Below, one piece after another: positions 5,651 to 11,960 of a stretch of DNA of 11,960 nt. Location of the stretch: NCBI GenBank assembly GCA_003516765.1, contig DPCD01000113.1, positions 1 through 11,960 of the forward strand, in the 5' to 3' direction. Positions within the stretch are counted from its first letter, which is position 1; every line of letters begins with the position of its first letter. Source of the stretch: Clostridiales bacterium (lineage in GTDB: Bacteria; Bacillota; Clostridia; Oscillospirales; Oscillospiraceae). The notes under the pieces were generated by a model. The model was not told the origin of the DNA and ran no database searches. It was given only the letters and a program-made list of their open reading frames with translations. Position numbers and translations under genes: made by a program.

Positions 5651-6475
5651 TCAGTGTATCTCCCGGATGATGGATTTTAAGTAGGCGCTGAACTGCTGTT
5701 CGATCATGCGCCCCGTTTCGCTGACCTCCTCGGTCGTGAGCGGCTGGTCCAGCATGCCCGCTGCCATGTTGGTAATGACCGAAAAGCCGAGCAGCTCCAG
5801 CCCGCAGTGTGCCGCCGTGAGCGCTTCCGTAACCGTCGACATGCCGACCGCATCGCCGCCCAGAAGCCGGATCGCGCGGATTTCCGCCGGCGTTTCAAAC
5901 TGCGGACCCGGCATGAAGAAGTAGACGCCCTCGTGGACGCGGAGCTTCGTTCCCTTTGCCAGCCGCAGCGCAAGCTCGCGCAGGCGCGGGGTGTACATCC
6001 GGCTCACGTCAAAGAAGCGGTCACCGAACTCCGGAAGGTTTTTCCCACGCATCGGGCTTGCGCCGTTTAATTTGATGTGATCGGAAATCACCATGATATC
6101 GCCCGGGCGATAGCCCTCGTTCACGCCGCCTGCCGCGTTCGTCACAATCACCTGCTTTACCCCCAGCAGCTTAAAAAGCCGCACGGGAATGGACAGCTGC
6201 TCAAAATCGTAGCCCTCGTAGGTATGGAATCTTCCGGACATGCACACGAGCTTCTTTCCCTCGAGCGTGCCGAAGATCAGCTTTCCGGCGTGGTCCGGCG
6301 CGGTGGAAACCAGAAAATTCGGAATCTCCCGGTAGTCCAGCGTCACGGGGTTTTCGATCTGCCCGGCAAGCGGTCCCAGCCCCGTGCCTAAAATCAGCGC
6401 AATCTCGGGCGCGAAGGGTGCTCTTTGCTTCACGTATTCGGCAGTTTTTTCATAAAATGCAAACGGTTCGTTCAT
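5651..6475 (-). CDS. punA: Purine nucleoside phosphorylase (trimeric, 6-oxopurine type)
   Basis: Splits purine nucleosides with phosphate to give the base and (deoxy)ribose 1-phosphate in purine salvage. The 274-residue length fits the trimeric PNP family. Marks in order are ILGTGLGPLAG (28-38), the phosphate-binding GRFHTYEGY, VTNAAGG, the MPGPQFETPAEIRA purine-site loop with its glutamate, GMSTVTE, and SVITNMAAG. The asparagine in VITNM occupies the position that distinguishes 6-oxopurine enzymes from methylthioadenosine phosphorylases, which carry aspartate. The ATG follows AAAGGAT. It is the first gene of an operon with the isomerase and is transcribed from the promoter at 6503-6531. Confidence 0.94.
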   Translation of the reverse strand: MNEPFAFYEKTAEYVKQRAPFAPEIALILGTGLGPLAGQIENPVTLDYREIPNFLVSTAPDHAGKLIFGTLEGKKLVCMSGRFHTYEGYDFEQLSIPVRLFKLLGVKQVIVTNAAGGVNEGYRPGDIMVISDHIKLNGASPMRGKNLPEFGDRFFDVSRMYTPRLRELALRLAKGTKLRVHEGVYFFMPGPQFETPAEIRAIRLLGGDAVGMSTVTEALTAAHCGLELLGFSVITNMAAGMLDQPLTTEEVSETGRMIEQQFSAYLKSIIREIH

Positions 6476-6502
6476 GCGGCACCATCCTTTTTCGTTTTCT
6501 CC

Positions 6503-6531
6503 ATCATACCAGACGCGAAGGAGAACCGCAA
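6503..6531 (-). promoter_or_regulatory. Promoter of the punA operon
   Basis: The minus strand reads TTGCGG (6531-6526), 17 bases, then TATGAT (6508-6503) preceded by TGG, an extended -10 that would compensate for the weak -35. The start falls near 6496, so the leader is about 20 nt. Confidence 0.7.
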
Positions 6532-6536
6532 GCCGT

Positions 6537-6565
6537 TTGACAGCTTCGTCCGGTTCTGCTATGAT
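6537..6565 (+). promoter_or_regulatory. Promoter of the 65-residue membrane protein gene
   Basis: A perfect TTGACA (6537-6542), 17 bases and TATGAT (6560-6565). Its -35 is only five bases from the -35 of the divergent punA promoter, so the two polymerase sites must overlap. Confidence 0.85.
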
Positions 6566-6592
6566 GGAAAAAATGATACAGGAGGGCTTTTC

Positions 6593-6790
6593 ATGCGCTA
6601 TTCTGTCTGCGCGGCGCTCACGGCCGTGCTTGTCGCATTCGTCGCGTATTTTCTGCTCGGAAGCTTCTGGCCAGATGTGGGCGCAGTCGTCGCCGTCGCC
6701 GTGATGGGCGCGTTCATATTAGAAGGCGGAAACCATGACGACGATCCAAAGGAAGGCGAAGACATCCCCGAAGACAACCTGAGGTCCTGA
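6593..6790 (+). CDS. Small membrane protein with acidic C-terminal tail, uncharacterised
   Basis: A 65-residue protein not assigned to a family. Two hydrophobic stretches (about residues 4-23 and 28-43) should span the membrane as a hairpin, joined by a short SFWPD turn. The remaining 20 residues form a strongly acidic tail (GGNHDDDPKEGEDIPEDN). The ATG at 6593 has GGAGG seven bases upstream and a near-consensus promoter. Earlier in-frame codons lie across the promoter and are not used. It is a single-gene unit, transcribed away from punA and ending in a shared terminator. With both ends probably on one side, the tail could bind a cation or a partner, but nothing in the sequence decides this. 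Confidence 0.8.
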   Translation: MRYSVCAALTAVLVAFVAYFLLGSFWPDVGAVVAVAVMGAFILEGGNHDDDPKEGEDIPEDNLRS

Positions 6791-6792
6791 CG

Positions 6793-6828
6793 AAAAGCCG
6801 GTAAGCAGTTTGCTTACCGGCTGATTTT
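6793..6828. terminator. Bidirectional terminator shared by converging genes
   Basis: GCCGGTAAGC (6797-6806) and GCTTACCGGC (6812-6821) form a perfect 10-bp stem with a five-base loop. On the plus strand TGATTTTC follows; on the minus strand TTTT follows at once (6796-6793). The stop codon of the minus-strand NTPase-Nudix gene (6816-6814) is inside the stem, and the plus-strand gene ends seven bases before it. Confidence 0.88.
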
Positions 6829-7731
6829 CATGATTTCAAGCGCTTTGAGAAACGCTGCCCGGTCGGGCGCAAACGTAATTCTCTTCGCCGCATCCGATAT
6901 CTTTATCCAACCTGCCTCGCTGACCTCTCTTTTCTGCGCGCACAGGTCACCTGCCAGATACCGCGCCGGATAGAACCAGACGGTTCTGCGGTCGTCCTCC
7001 CGCGCCGAGGGAACGGGCAGCGGATAATCTTCCAGAAGCGCTGCTTCGATGCCGGTCTCCTCGCACGTCTCGCGTGTTGCCGCCTGCAAAAGCGTCTCGC
7101 CCGGCTCCACATGCCCCTTCGGAAACGACCAGCGGCTACCCGCGCGAATCATCAGAACCGTATCGCCCCGGAAGACAATTGCTCCGGCAGAATCTGTCGT
7201 CCGGTCCAGCTCTTTGGAAATCAGCCGCAGAACCTCCTGCGCCATCTGCTCGCGGTTTTCCTTTGTGACAGTCAGCACACGTACATTCGGATGTGTGCGG
7301 ATGGCGTTTGTAAGCGGTGTGTCGGCGATTTTCTGCACCACGCCGAGAATCGGCACACTTCCGTCCAGAAGCGCCAGAATCCTCGCAGAAAACCGCGCCG
7401 CCCCGCTTTCCATCCGCCCGACCTCGTCCATGAGAATCAGCCGCGACTGCTCCGCATTTTTGAGCGCCTGCACGCCTGCCGTCTCAAACGCCTGCGGGAA
7501 TTTTTCGATGCCGCGCCCGCAGCCTTTGCGGATGCCGACGCAGTTGAAATCGCCCATCGCGGGCGCTTTCTCCGCCGCCGCAAGCAGATAGACGGACATC
7601 GCGCCGTCCGGCAGATCCGGCACCGAAACGCTCCGGAAGCCGCCGGGGCGTTCTATTTTCAGCGCGGCGAGCGTTTTGTTTATGATCGTGCTTTTTCCGA
7701 CCTGCACGTCGCCGGTCAAAAAGATGTGCAT
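6814..7731 (-). CDS. THEP1-type nucleoside-triphosphatase fused to a Nudix hydrolase
   Basis: A two-domain protein of 305 residues. Residues 1 to about 172 are a THEP1-family P-loop NTPase: Walker A GDVQVGKS (7-14), a basic GIRKGCGRG segment, Walker B LILMDEVGRME (98-108), VPILGVV (126-132), and a conserved asparagine-arginine (NR, 159-160). Residues 180-300 are a Nudix hydrolase with a full box: G206, E212, R220-E221, E224-E225 and G227-I228, preceded by WSFPKGH. Each half looks catalytically intact. THEP1 proteins hydrolyse nucleoside triphosphates in vitro; Nudix enzymes cleave nucleotide-linked diphosphates. It is the last gene of the five-gene operon, three bases after the xdhC-like stop. 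In that setting it may process a nucleotide or cofactor linked to molybdenum-hydroxylase maturation (inference). The substrate of neither domain can be told from sequence. Confidence 0.9.
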   Translation of the reverse strand: MHIFLTGDVQVGKSTIINKTLAALKIERPGGFRSVSVPDLPDGAMSVYLLAAAEKAPAMGDFNCVGIRKGCGRGIEKFPQAFETAGVQALKNAEQSRLILMDEVGRMESGAARFSARILALLDGSVPILGVVQKIADTPLTNAIRTHPNVRVLTVTKENREQMAQEVLRLISKELDRTTDSAGAIVFRGDTVLMIRAGSRWSFPKGHVEPGETLLQAATRETCEETGIEAALLEDYPLPVPSAREDDRRTVWFYPARYLAGDLCAQKREVSEAGWIKISDAAKRITFAPDRAAFLKALEIMKISR

Positions 7732-7734
7732 GCT

Positions 7735-8772
7735 TTATCCCTTTCTTGCCTTCTCCGTACCGGCAAGCTGCGCGCGGCAGCGAATCAGCTCGGCAGCAAT
7801 CGAGATGGCGATTTCCTCAGGCGTCTCGGCAAAGATCGTAATGCCGATCGGCGCATGGATGCGCGAAAGCTCTGCTTCTTCAACGCCGTTATCCATCAAA
7901 TACTGATTGGTTGCGGCAATCTTGTGCCGGCTTCCGATGCAGCCGACGTAGCACGCAGGCGTTTTCATCGCCTGCAGCAGCACCTCGCGGTCTGCCTGAT
8001 GTCCGGGGGTCATGATGACCACATAGTCGCGCGGCGTGATGTGGACCTTTTCCTCGATGTGGTAGTAGTCGCCGAAGATCACCTGCTCGGCTGCCGGGTA
8101 GTTTTCCTGTCTTGCGAAGTCCTCGCGATTGTCGAACACCGTCACGCGGAAGCCGACATTTGCCAGCACCGGCACCAGTGCCCTTCCCACATGTCCGCCG
8201 CCGAAGATGTAAACTCTTCCCGCGCGGCTGATCGGCTCGACATAATAAGACGGCTCGCCCTTCTGATAGACCGCGCTGCTGGTAAGCCAGGGGCGCAGCA
8301 TCTGCTCGTCCAGCTGCGCGAAGCGAAGTCCTTGGGTTTCGTCGAAGGTTCCCATGGCGGTGATTTTTCCCTGCTCCATGCGGCTGACAAGCCAGGCGTC
8401 CTGCCCGCTCTGCAAAAGCTCCAGAATCGCGCGGACCAGCGCCGCGTCCTGCGGGCTGCAATGATCGAAGAAACGGAAATACACCATCACGGTGCCGCCG
8501 CAGATCATGCCGATGTCATTGACCTGATTGGGCGCCAGGCAGAACGCCTGACAATACGACGCCCCCGTCCTGAAAAGCTCCAGCGCCTGCTGCTGCGCAA
8601 TGCGCTCGACCGCGCCGCCGCCGATGGTCCCGAGCGCGGTGCCGTCCGGGAACACCGCCATCTTCGCGCCCGCGCCTCTGGGGGCAGAGCCTGACGAGGC
8701 AAGAATGCTGCAAAGCACGACGTTTTCTCCGCGTTCGAGCGCGTGCAATATCTGTTCAAAGAGTTCTTTCAT
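7735..8772 (-). CDS. xdhC: XdhC/CoxI-family protein, molybdenum hydroxylase maturation
   Basis: A 345-residue protein with both halves of the XdhC family. The N-terminal XdhC_CoxI domain shows ASSGSAPRGAGAKM (25-38), LGTIGGGAVE (47-56) and MICGG (89-93). The C-terminal Rossmann domain shows VYIFGGGHVGRAL (187-199), VFDNRE (212-217), TPGHQAD (255-261), YVGCIGSRHK (275-284) and HAPIGITIFAETPEEIA (306-322). XdhC binds molybdenum cofactor and helps insert its sulfurated form into xanthine dehydrogenase-type enzymes. No molybdenum hydroxylase is in the window, so its client lies elsewhere. The start overlaps the methyltransferase stop (ATGA) and has GGAGG upstream, so it is translated as part of the operon. 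Confidence 0.93.
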   Translation of the reverse strand: MKELFEQILHALERGENVVLCSILASSGSAPRGAGAKMAVFPDGTALGTIGGGAVERIAQQQALELFRTGASYCQAFCLAPNQVNDIGMICGGTVMVYFRFFDHCSPQDAALVRAILELLQSGQDAWLVSRMEQGKITAMGTFDETQGLRFAQLDEQMLRPWLTSSAVYQKGEPSYYVEPISRAGRVYIFGGGHVGRALVPVLANVGFRVTVFDNREDFARQENYPAAEQVIFGDYYHIEEKVHITPRDYVVIMTPGHQADREVLLQAMKTPACYVGCIGSRHKIAATNQYLMDNGVEEAELSRIHAPIGITIFAETPEEIAISIAAELIRCRAQLAGTEKARKG

Positions 8773-9494
8773 AAAATTTCCTCCGGAATATCCTTTGTGT
8801 CGATGGTAAAGCGCCCGAGCGCCTTTTTCTGCGGCAGGTAATACGGGAACTGCGCGTCGCCCGTCTCAGTGAGCCTTGCGCGCACCGCATCGCGCGTGAG
8901 CGTCCCCGGCGCGTCCTTGCTGTAAATTTCAAAAAACCGCACCGCATCGCGAAGGCTTCGCAGCGGCTGCCCCATTTCAAACTCGCGTGTTTCCAATGAA
9001 AACTGCACGCCGCGCTCACGCAGGAAATCTGCTGCCCGGTCGGTTACCTCGTCGCGCAGCGGCACGCGAGACATCGAAAACCGGTGGTGCGTGAACGCCT
9101 TTTTGATCACGACGATTCTGCCCGCGCAGCAGCGCTTTGCCATCGGCAGAATCTCCGGCATTTTCCCGAACAGGCAGAACACCATCGCGTCGAAGCGCGT
9201 CTCGGGCGCATACGCCAGCAAATCGGTCTGCACGATTTCCAGATTGGATACCCGTTTTTCTTCCGCCTGCGCGTGCGCAATGTCCAGCGCCTGACCGGAG
9301 ATATCCGCCGCCGTCACGCGGGGGTAGCGCTGCGCCAGCTGCAGCGCCAGAAAGCCCAGCCCGCAGCCCGCGTCGCACACATGCTGCGCATCCGGAATCT
9401 GCCCGCAGATCCAACCGGCAAGCTCGGTCTGATATGAGCCGAAGCCTGCGGCGTCGCGCATGAAGCGCACCATATCGTCTGTCCAACGAAACAT
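8769..9494 (-). CDS. Class I SAM-dependent methyltransferase, substrate unknown
   Basis: A 241-residue protein with a Rossmann methyltransferase core: motif I VCDAGCGLGFLALQL (39-53), acidic AADIS (62-66) ending strand beta-2, LEIVQTDLL, and FDAMVFCLFGKM as the strand-4 region. The C-terminal half holds IVVIKKAFTHHRF and a basic segment with no match I recognise. Its start shares one base with the stop of the ABC ATPase (TGATG), its own stop overlaps xdhC (ATGA), and a strong GGAGGAGG precedes it. Its place between a metal-type transporter and XdhC hints at modification of a metal-binding small molecule or cofactor, but rRNA or small-metabolite methylation cannot be excluded. Confidence 0.85.
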   Translation of the reverse strand: MFRWTDDMVRFMRDAAGFGSYQTELAGWICGQIPDAQHVCDAGCGLGFLALQLAQRYPRVTAADISGQALDIAHAQAEEKRVSNLEIVQTDLLAYAPETRFDAMVFCLFGKMPEILPMAKRCCAGRIVVIKKAFTHHRFSMSRVPLRDEVTDRAADFLRERGVQFSLETREFEMGQPLRSLRDAVRFFEIYSKDAPGTLTRDAVRARLTETGDAQFPYYLPQKKALGRFTIDTKDIPEEIL

Positions 9495-10288
9495 CAGTTG
9501 TCCTCCTCCCCGCCCGGCATGGGCATGCAGATGGTTTTTGTGCCGAGCTTCGTCTGCACCTCGCAGCGCGCGACCGGAATGCCGTAGAGCTGCGAGAGAA
9601 CCGCCTCGGTCAAAACGTCGCGCGGCGCGCCCGACGCCATCACGCCGCCGTCCTTGAGCGCCAGCACCTTGGTCGCGTAGGAAAACGCCTGATTGGGGTC
9701 GTGTGTAGAAAAAATGATCGTGTAGCCCTGCCTTCCCAGCTGCTGCACACGCTCCATCACGCGGCAGCTGTTGCCGTAGTCGAGATTTGCCGTCGGCTCG
9801 TCCATGATGAGCATCGACGCATCCTGCACCAGCGCCCGCGCCAACAGCATCAGCTGCCGCTCGCCGCCGCTGATTTTCATGCAGCCGCGGTCTGCCAGCT
9901 TCTCGAGCCCCAGCGCGCGGAGCATCTGCATCGCCTTCTCCCGCTGAAGCCCTCCGGGCTGCTCAAAAACGCCCAGCTGCGCCGTCATTCCCATGAGAAC
10001 ACTGTCCAACACCGTATGGTCAAACGCCGGGGTGTGCGACTGCGGAATGTAGGCAATTTTCCTTGCCAGCTCCCGCCGGGAATAGCCGGACAGCGGCTTG
10101 CCTTCCGCCAGAATTTCGCCGGAAACCGGCTCCAGAAACCCGAGCAGGCACCGGAAGAGCGTGCTTTTTCCCACGCCGTTCGGTCCCAGCACTGCAAGAA
10201 GCTCTCCTTTTTCAGCCGTGAAGGACACGTCTCCGATGACAGGGCGCCCGCCGTAGCAGAATCGTAAATTTTTGACTTCAATCGCCAC
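9494..10288 (-). CDS. ABC transporter ATPase, FecE/BtuD/MolC type
   Basis: The 264-residue ATP-binding subunit of a type II importer. It shows Walker A GPNGVGKS (35-42), Q-loop YIPQSH (80-85), signature ISGGERQ (139-145), Walker B MLIMDEP (159-165) with D-loop ANLD, and the H-loop histidine in STHD (H195). The family-type C-terminal LSQLYGIPV is present. The start is GTG at 10288, with GGGAGG upstream, inside the end of the permease gene (11-base overlap). It pairs with the permease to power uptake of an iron-siderophore, heme, corrinoid or oxyanion such as molybdate. Confidence 0.93.
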   Translation of the reverse strand: MAIEVKNLRFCYGGRPVIGDVSFTAEKGELLAVLGPNGVGKSTLFRCLLGFLEPVSGEILAEGKPLSGYSRRELARKIAYIPQSHTPAFDHTVLDSVLMGMTAQLGVFEQPGGLQREKAMQMLRALGLEKLADRGCMKISGGERQLMLLARALVQDASMLIMDEPTANLDYGNSCRVMERVQQLGRQGYTIIFSTHDPNQAFSYATKVLALKDGGVMASGAPRDVLTEAVLSQLYGIPVARCEVQTKLGTKTICMPMPGGEEDN

Positions 10289-11321
10289 GCTGCGTCCCTC
10301 CCGACAAAATGAGATATAAAAACACCGGTGCGCCGACGAACGAGGTGAGAATGCCGAGCGGAATTTCGCTCGTCGTAATCGTCCGCGCCAGATTGTCGAC
10401 CACCATCAGAAACGTTGCGCCGAGCAGACTGGAAGCCGGAAGCAGCCGCCGGTAGTCCTGCCCGAAGATCATGCGCCCGAAGTGGGGAATCACCAGCCCC
10501 ACCCAGCCGATCATGCCGCTGATGGCAACGCTGCCGGCAGTCATGAGCGTGGCGCACAGAACGACCACCACGCGAAGCCGCGTCGTGTCAACGCCCATGC
10601 TCCGCGCCTCCGCCTCGCTCACGGTCAGCAGATTCACCCGCCAACGCAGCAGCCACAGCGGAATCAGCCCCACGAGAATCGGAAGCACGGCAAACTGCAC
10701 GTCGCGCGCCTTGATGGACGTCAGAGAGCCCATCAGCCAGTAGGTAATGGCAGGCAGCTGATCGGTTGGGTCTGCCACCAGTTTAATAAAAGAAGTGCCG
10801 GAGGTGAACAGCGAGCTGATCATCACGCCCGCCAGCACCATCGCAAGCGTCGTCTGGATTTTGCTGACGCGCGAAATGAGATACGCCAGCAGCACCGCCA
10901 GAAGTCCAAAGCCAAAAGACAGCACCGTGATCGCGCCGTAGCCGAGTCCGAACAGAAGCCCCAGCGCCGCGCCGAAGCCCGCGCCCGTCGATGCGCCGAG
11001 CAGATCCGGCGAGACCATGGGGTTGCGGAACATGCCCTGATAGGAACAGCCCGCCGTGGAAAGCGCCGCGCCGACCATCGCTGCCGCTGCCACCCGCGGC
11101 AGACGGACGTTGATCACCACCGCCTGCTCGCGCGCCTGCCAGGTCTGTATCAGAAAGAGTCTTCCCCGGCTTACGGTCCGCAGCAGCCAGTCCAGCAGAA
11201 TCCGCAGCGTCTGCATCGGAGATACGTCATACCGCCCCACCCAGAACGAGCCGAAAAACACCAGGCAGAAGCCCAGCGCCAGAATCGCAAATTTCATTCC
11301 CGTACCATGCGTTTTTTTCAT
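10278..11321 (-). CDS. ABC transporter permease, FecCD/BtuC/MolB type
   Basis: A 347-residue integral membrane protein with roughly nine or ten membrane segments. It carries the family signatures RLPRVAAAAMVGAALSTAG, YQGMFRNPMVSPDLLGAS, the coupling-helix region GMIGWVGLVIPHFGRMIFG, and the closing EIPLGILTSFVGAPVFLYLIL. Members import siderophores, heme, vitamin B12, or in Haemophilus (MolB) molybdate and tungstate. It is first in the five-gene operon. The ribosome site is weak (GGATGG about 10 bases upstream), and a second in-frame methionine (MKFAIL, residue 9) could be the real start. No substrate-binding protein gene is adjacent, which is unusual for this class. Two palindromes and a promoter lie just upstream. 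Confidence 0.93.
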   Translation of the reverse strand: MKKTHGTGMKFAILALGFCLVFFGSFWVGRYDVSPMQTLRILLDWLLRTVSRGRLFLIQTWQAREQAVVINVRLPRVAAAAMVGAALSTAGCSYQGMFRNPMVSPDLLGASTGAGFGAALGLLFGLGYGAITVLSFGFGLLAVLLAYLISRVSKIQTTLAMVLAGVMISSLFTSGTSFIKLVADPTDQLPAITYWLMGSLTSIKARDVQFAVLPILVGLIPLWLLRWRVNLLTVSEAEARSMGVDTTRLRVVVVLCATLMTAGSVAISGMIGWVGLVIPHFGRMIFGQDYRRLLPASSLLGATFLMVVDNLARTITTSEIPLGILTSFVGAPVFLYLILSGGTQRGD

Positions 11322-11343
11322 GCAGAACCATCCATTGTTTTTT

Positions 11344-11385
11344 GATAAAGATAACGTATATCAGCCTCGTCCGCTTGTCAAGCGG
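11344..11385. promoter_or_regulatory. Two operator-like palindromes upstream of the ABC operon
   Basis: CCGCTTGTCAAGCGG (11371-11385) is a perfect 7-1-7 palindrome that covers the minus-strand -35 element. GATAAAGATAACGTATATC (11344-11362) matches the 19-bp Fur consensus at 14 positions by hand alignment and contains GATA-5-TATC symmetry over the -10 area. It also resembles ModE half-sites (ATAACG). Binding of either is unproven. Confidence 0.55.
11353..11381 (-). promoter_or_regulatory. Candidate promoter of the five-gene ABC-XdhC operon
   Basis: The minus strand has a perfect TTGACA (11381-11376). The -10 is unclear: TATACG at a 15-base spacing (11360-11355) or TACGTT at 17 (11358-11353). 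Such a poor -10 covered by palindromes fits a regulated promoter. Confidence 0.6.
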
Positions 11386-11470
11386 CATTGGCAAAAAGCG
11401 CTGGATTTTGTTCGGCATTGCGGAATTTTTCCGCCGTCTTTCCCTTTTCGCTGCCGCGCAAACCCCGCAC

Positions 11471-11499
11471 TTGACCGCAGCGGCAAAACGCGGTATACT
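11471..11499 (+). promoter_or_regulatory. Promoter of the PH-domain gene
   Basis: TTGACC (11471-11476), 17 bases and TATACT (11494-11499). The start near 11506 leaves a leader of about 22 nt that contains GGGAGG. Confidence 0.82.
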
Positions 11500-11527
11500 C
11501 TATAAAAAAGAAGCGGGAGGCTTGCGC

Positions 11528-11926
11528 ATGAAAACCGGCATCGACACCATCTGGGAGGACCGCAAGCGCATTCTGGGAATGCCCATCAGCATGACGAAGT
11601 ATTACCTGTCCGAAGACCGTCTGTTCGTCCAGACAGGGCTTATCAGCATGAAAATAGAAGAGACGCTGCTGTACCGCGTGTCGGATATTTCCGTGCGCGT
11701 TGGGCTGTTCCAGCGCATCTTCGGCGTCGGCACGATCATCATCCATTCCTCAGACAAGAGCACGCCCCATATCGATCTGGTCAATGTCAAAGAGCCGCTG
11801 GTCGTCAAGGAGCTGATTCACAAGCATGTCGAGACAATGAAGGTCTCGCGCAACATCCGGGTAAGCGAATTTCTCGATGACGGTCCCACAGCGCCCGATC
11901 CGTGTACCCACGCAGAGCATAAATAG
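11528..11926 (+). CDS. Small bacterial PH-domain (bPH2/YdbS-like) protein
   Basis: A 132-residue protein. The pattern IPMS-like strand (MTKYYLSEDRLFVQTGLISMKIEE), then TLLYRVSDISVRVGLFQRIFGVGTIIIHS and a closing LVNVKEPLVVKELI helix, is that of the bacterial PH domain (bPH_2) in YdbS/YdbT-type proteins. Unlike those, it has no membrane segment before the domain, so it should be cytosolic. The last 25 residues are a polar tail. The ATG has GGGAGG seven bases upstream. It is transcribed divergently from the ABC operon, and nothing in the neighbourhood points to a partner. The molecular role of these domains is poorly known. Confidence 0.85.
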   Translation: MKTGIDTIWEDRKRILGMPISMTKYYLSEDRLFVQTGLISMKIEETLLYRVSDISVRVGLFQRIFGVGTIIIHSSDKSTPHIDLVNVKEPLVVKELIHKHVETMKVSRNIRVSEFLDDGPTAPDPCTHAEHK

Positions 11927-11960
11927 TCCGATAAAGCCGCCCGCCGCAGACAAGCTGCGA

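Noticed and set aside
7111..8694. A 527-codon plus-strand frame opposite the NTPase-Nudix and xdhC genes
   Set aside because: It crosses two well-supported genes, is rich in Arg and His, and has no promoter or ribosome site.
11420..11434. A small hairpin GCGGAA-TTT-TTCCGC in the divergent gap before the PH-domain gene
   Set aside because: The stem is six bases without a T-run or any link to a promoter element, so it is compatible with chance.

Overview
The window reads as chromosomal core and near-core DNA of a GC-rich Clostridia-type Firmicute, most like a gut Oscillospiraceae-type genome (inference). The reasons are a threonine T-box riboswitch with an intrinsic terminator ahead of thrS, strong GGAGG-type ribosome sites, sigma-A promoters sitting in AT-rich gaps between GC-rich genes, a Bacillus-like pairing of a 3D-domain protein with rsmA/ksgA, and several tightly overlapping operons. 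No phage, transposase, CRISPR, tRNA or rRNA gene was recognised.

Left part (1-1978): thrS runs on the minus strand off the left edge. It encodes a threonyl-tRNA synthetase without the N-terminal TGS domain and is preceded by a T-box leader (about 1441-1691) and a promoter at 1698-1726. An AT-rich divergent gap follows. It holds an imperfect 45-bp direct repeat, a plus-strand promoter, and a 12-bp inverted repeat at the expected transcription start.

Middle plus-strand block (2012-4022): a secreted or lipid-anchored 3D-domain (cell-wall) protein, then rsmA (16S rRNA dimethyladenosine transferase), translationally coupled to a UPF0213 GIY-YIG protein through a TTG start that overlaps the rsmA stop. 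The rsmA promoter lies inside the hairpin that follows the 3D gene. A terminator that could work in both directions closes the block.

4045-4578: a 26-codon minus-strand membrane-peptide gene with a full set of signals (promoter, leader hairpin, GGAGG, terminator), and a 270-bp interval rich in inverted repeats with no convincing gene.

4579-6790: a minus-strand two-gene operon, punA-type purine nucleoside phosphorylase followed by a divergent MtnA/eIF2B-family sugar-1-phosphate isomerase. It is fired back to back with a plus-strand gene for a 65-residue membrane protein with an acidic tail.

6797-11321: a five-gene minus-strand operon with overlaps or near-overlaps at every junction. Its order is FecCD/BtuC-type ABC permease, ABC ATPase, class I SAM methyltransferase, XdhC-family protein, and a THEP1-type NTPase fused to a Nudix hydrolase. 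It has no substrate-binding protein, and its promoter region carries a perfect 7-1-7 palindrome and a Fur-like box. The most economical reading is metal import (possibly molybdate or tungstate) coupled to molybdenum-hydroxylase maturation; this is inference. It is the best candidate for an under-described system in the window. A divergent plus-strand gene at the right end encodes a small bacterial PH-domain protein.
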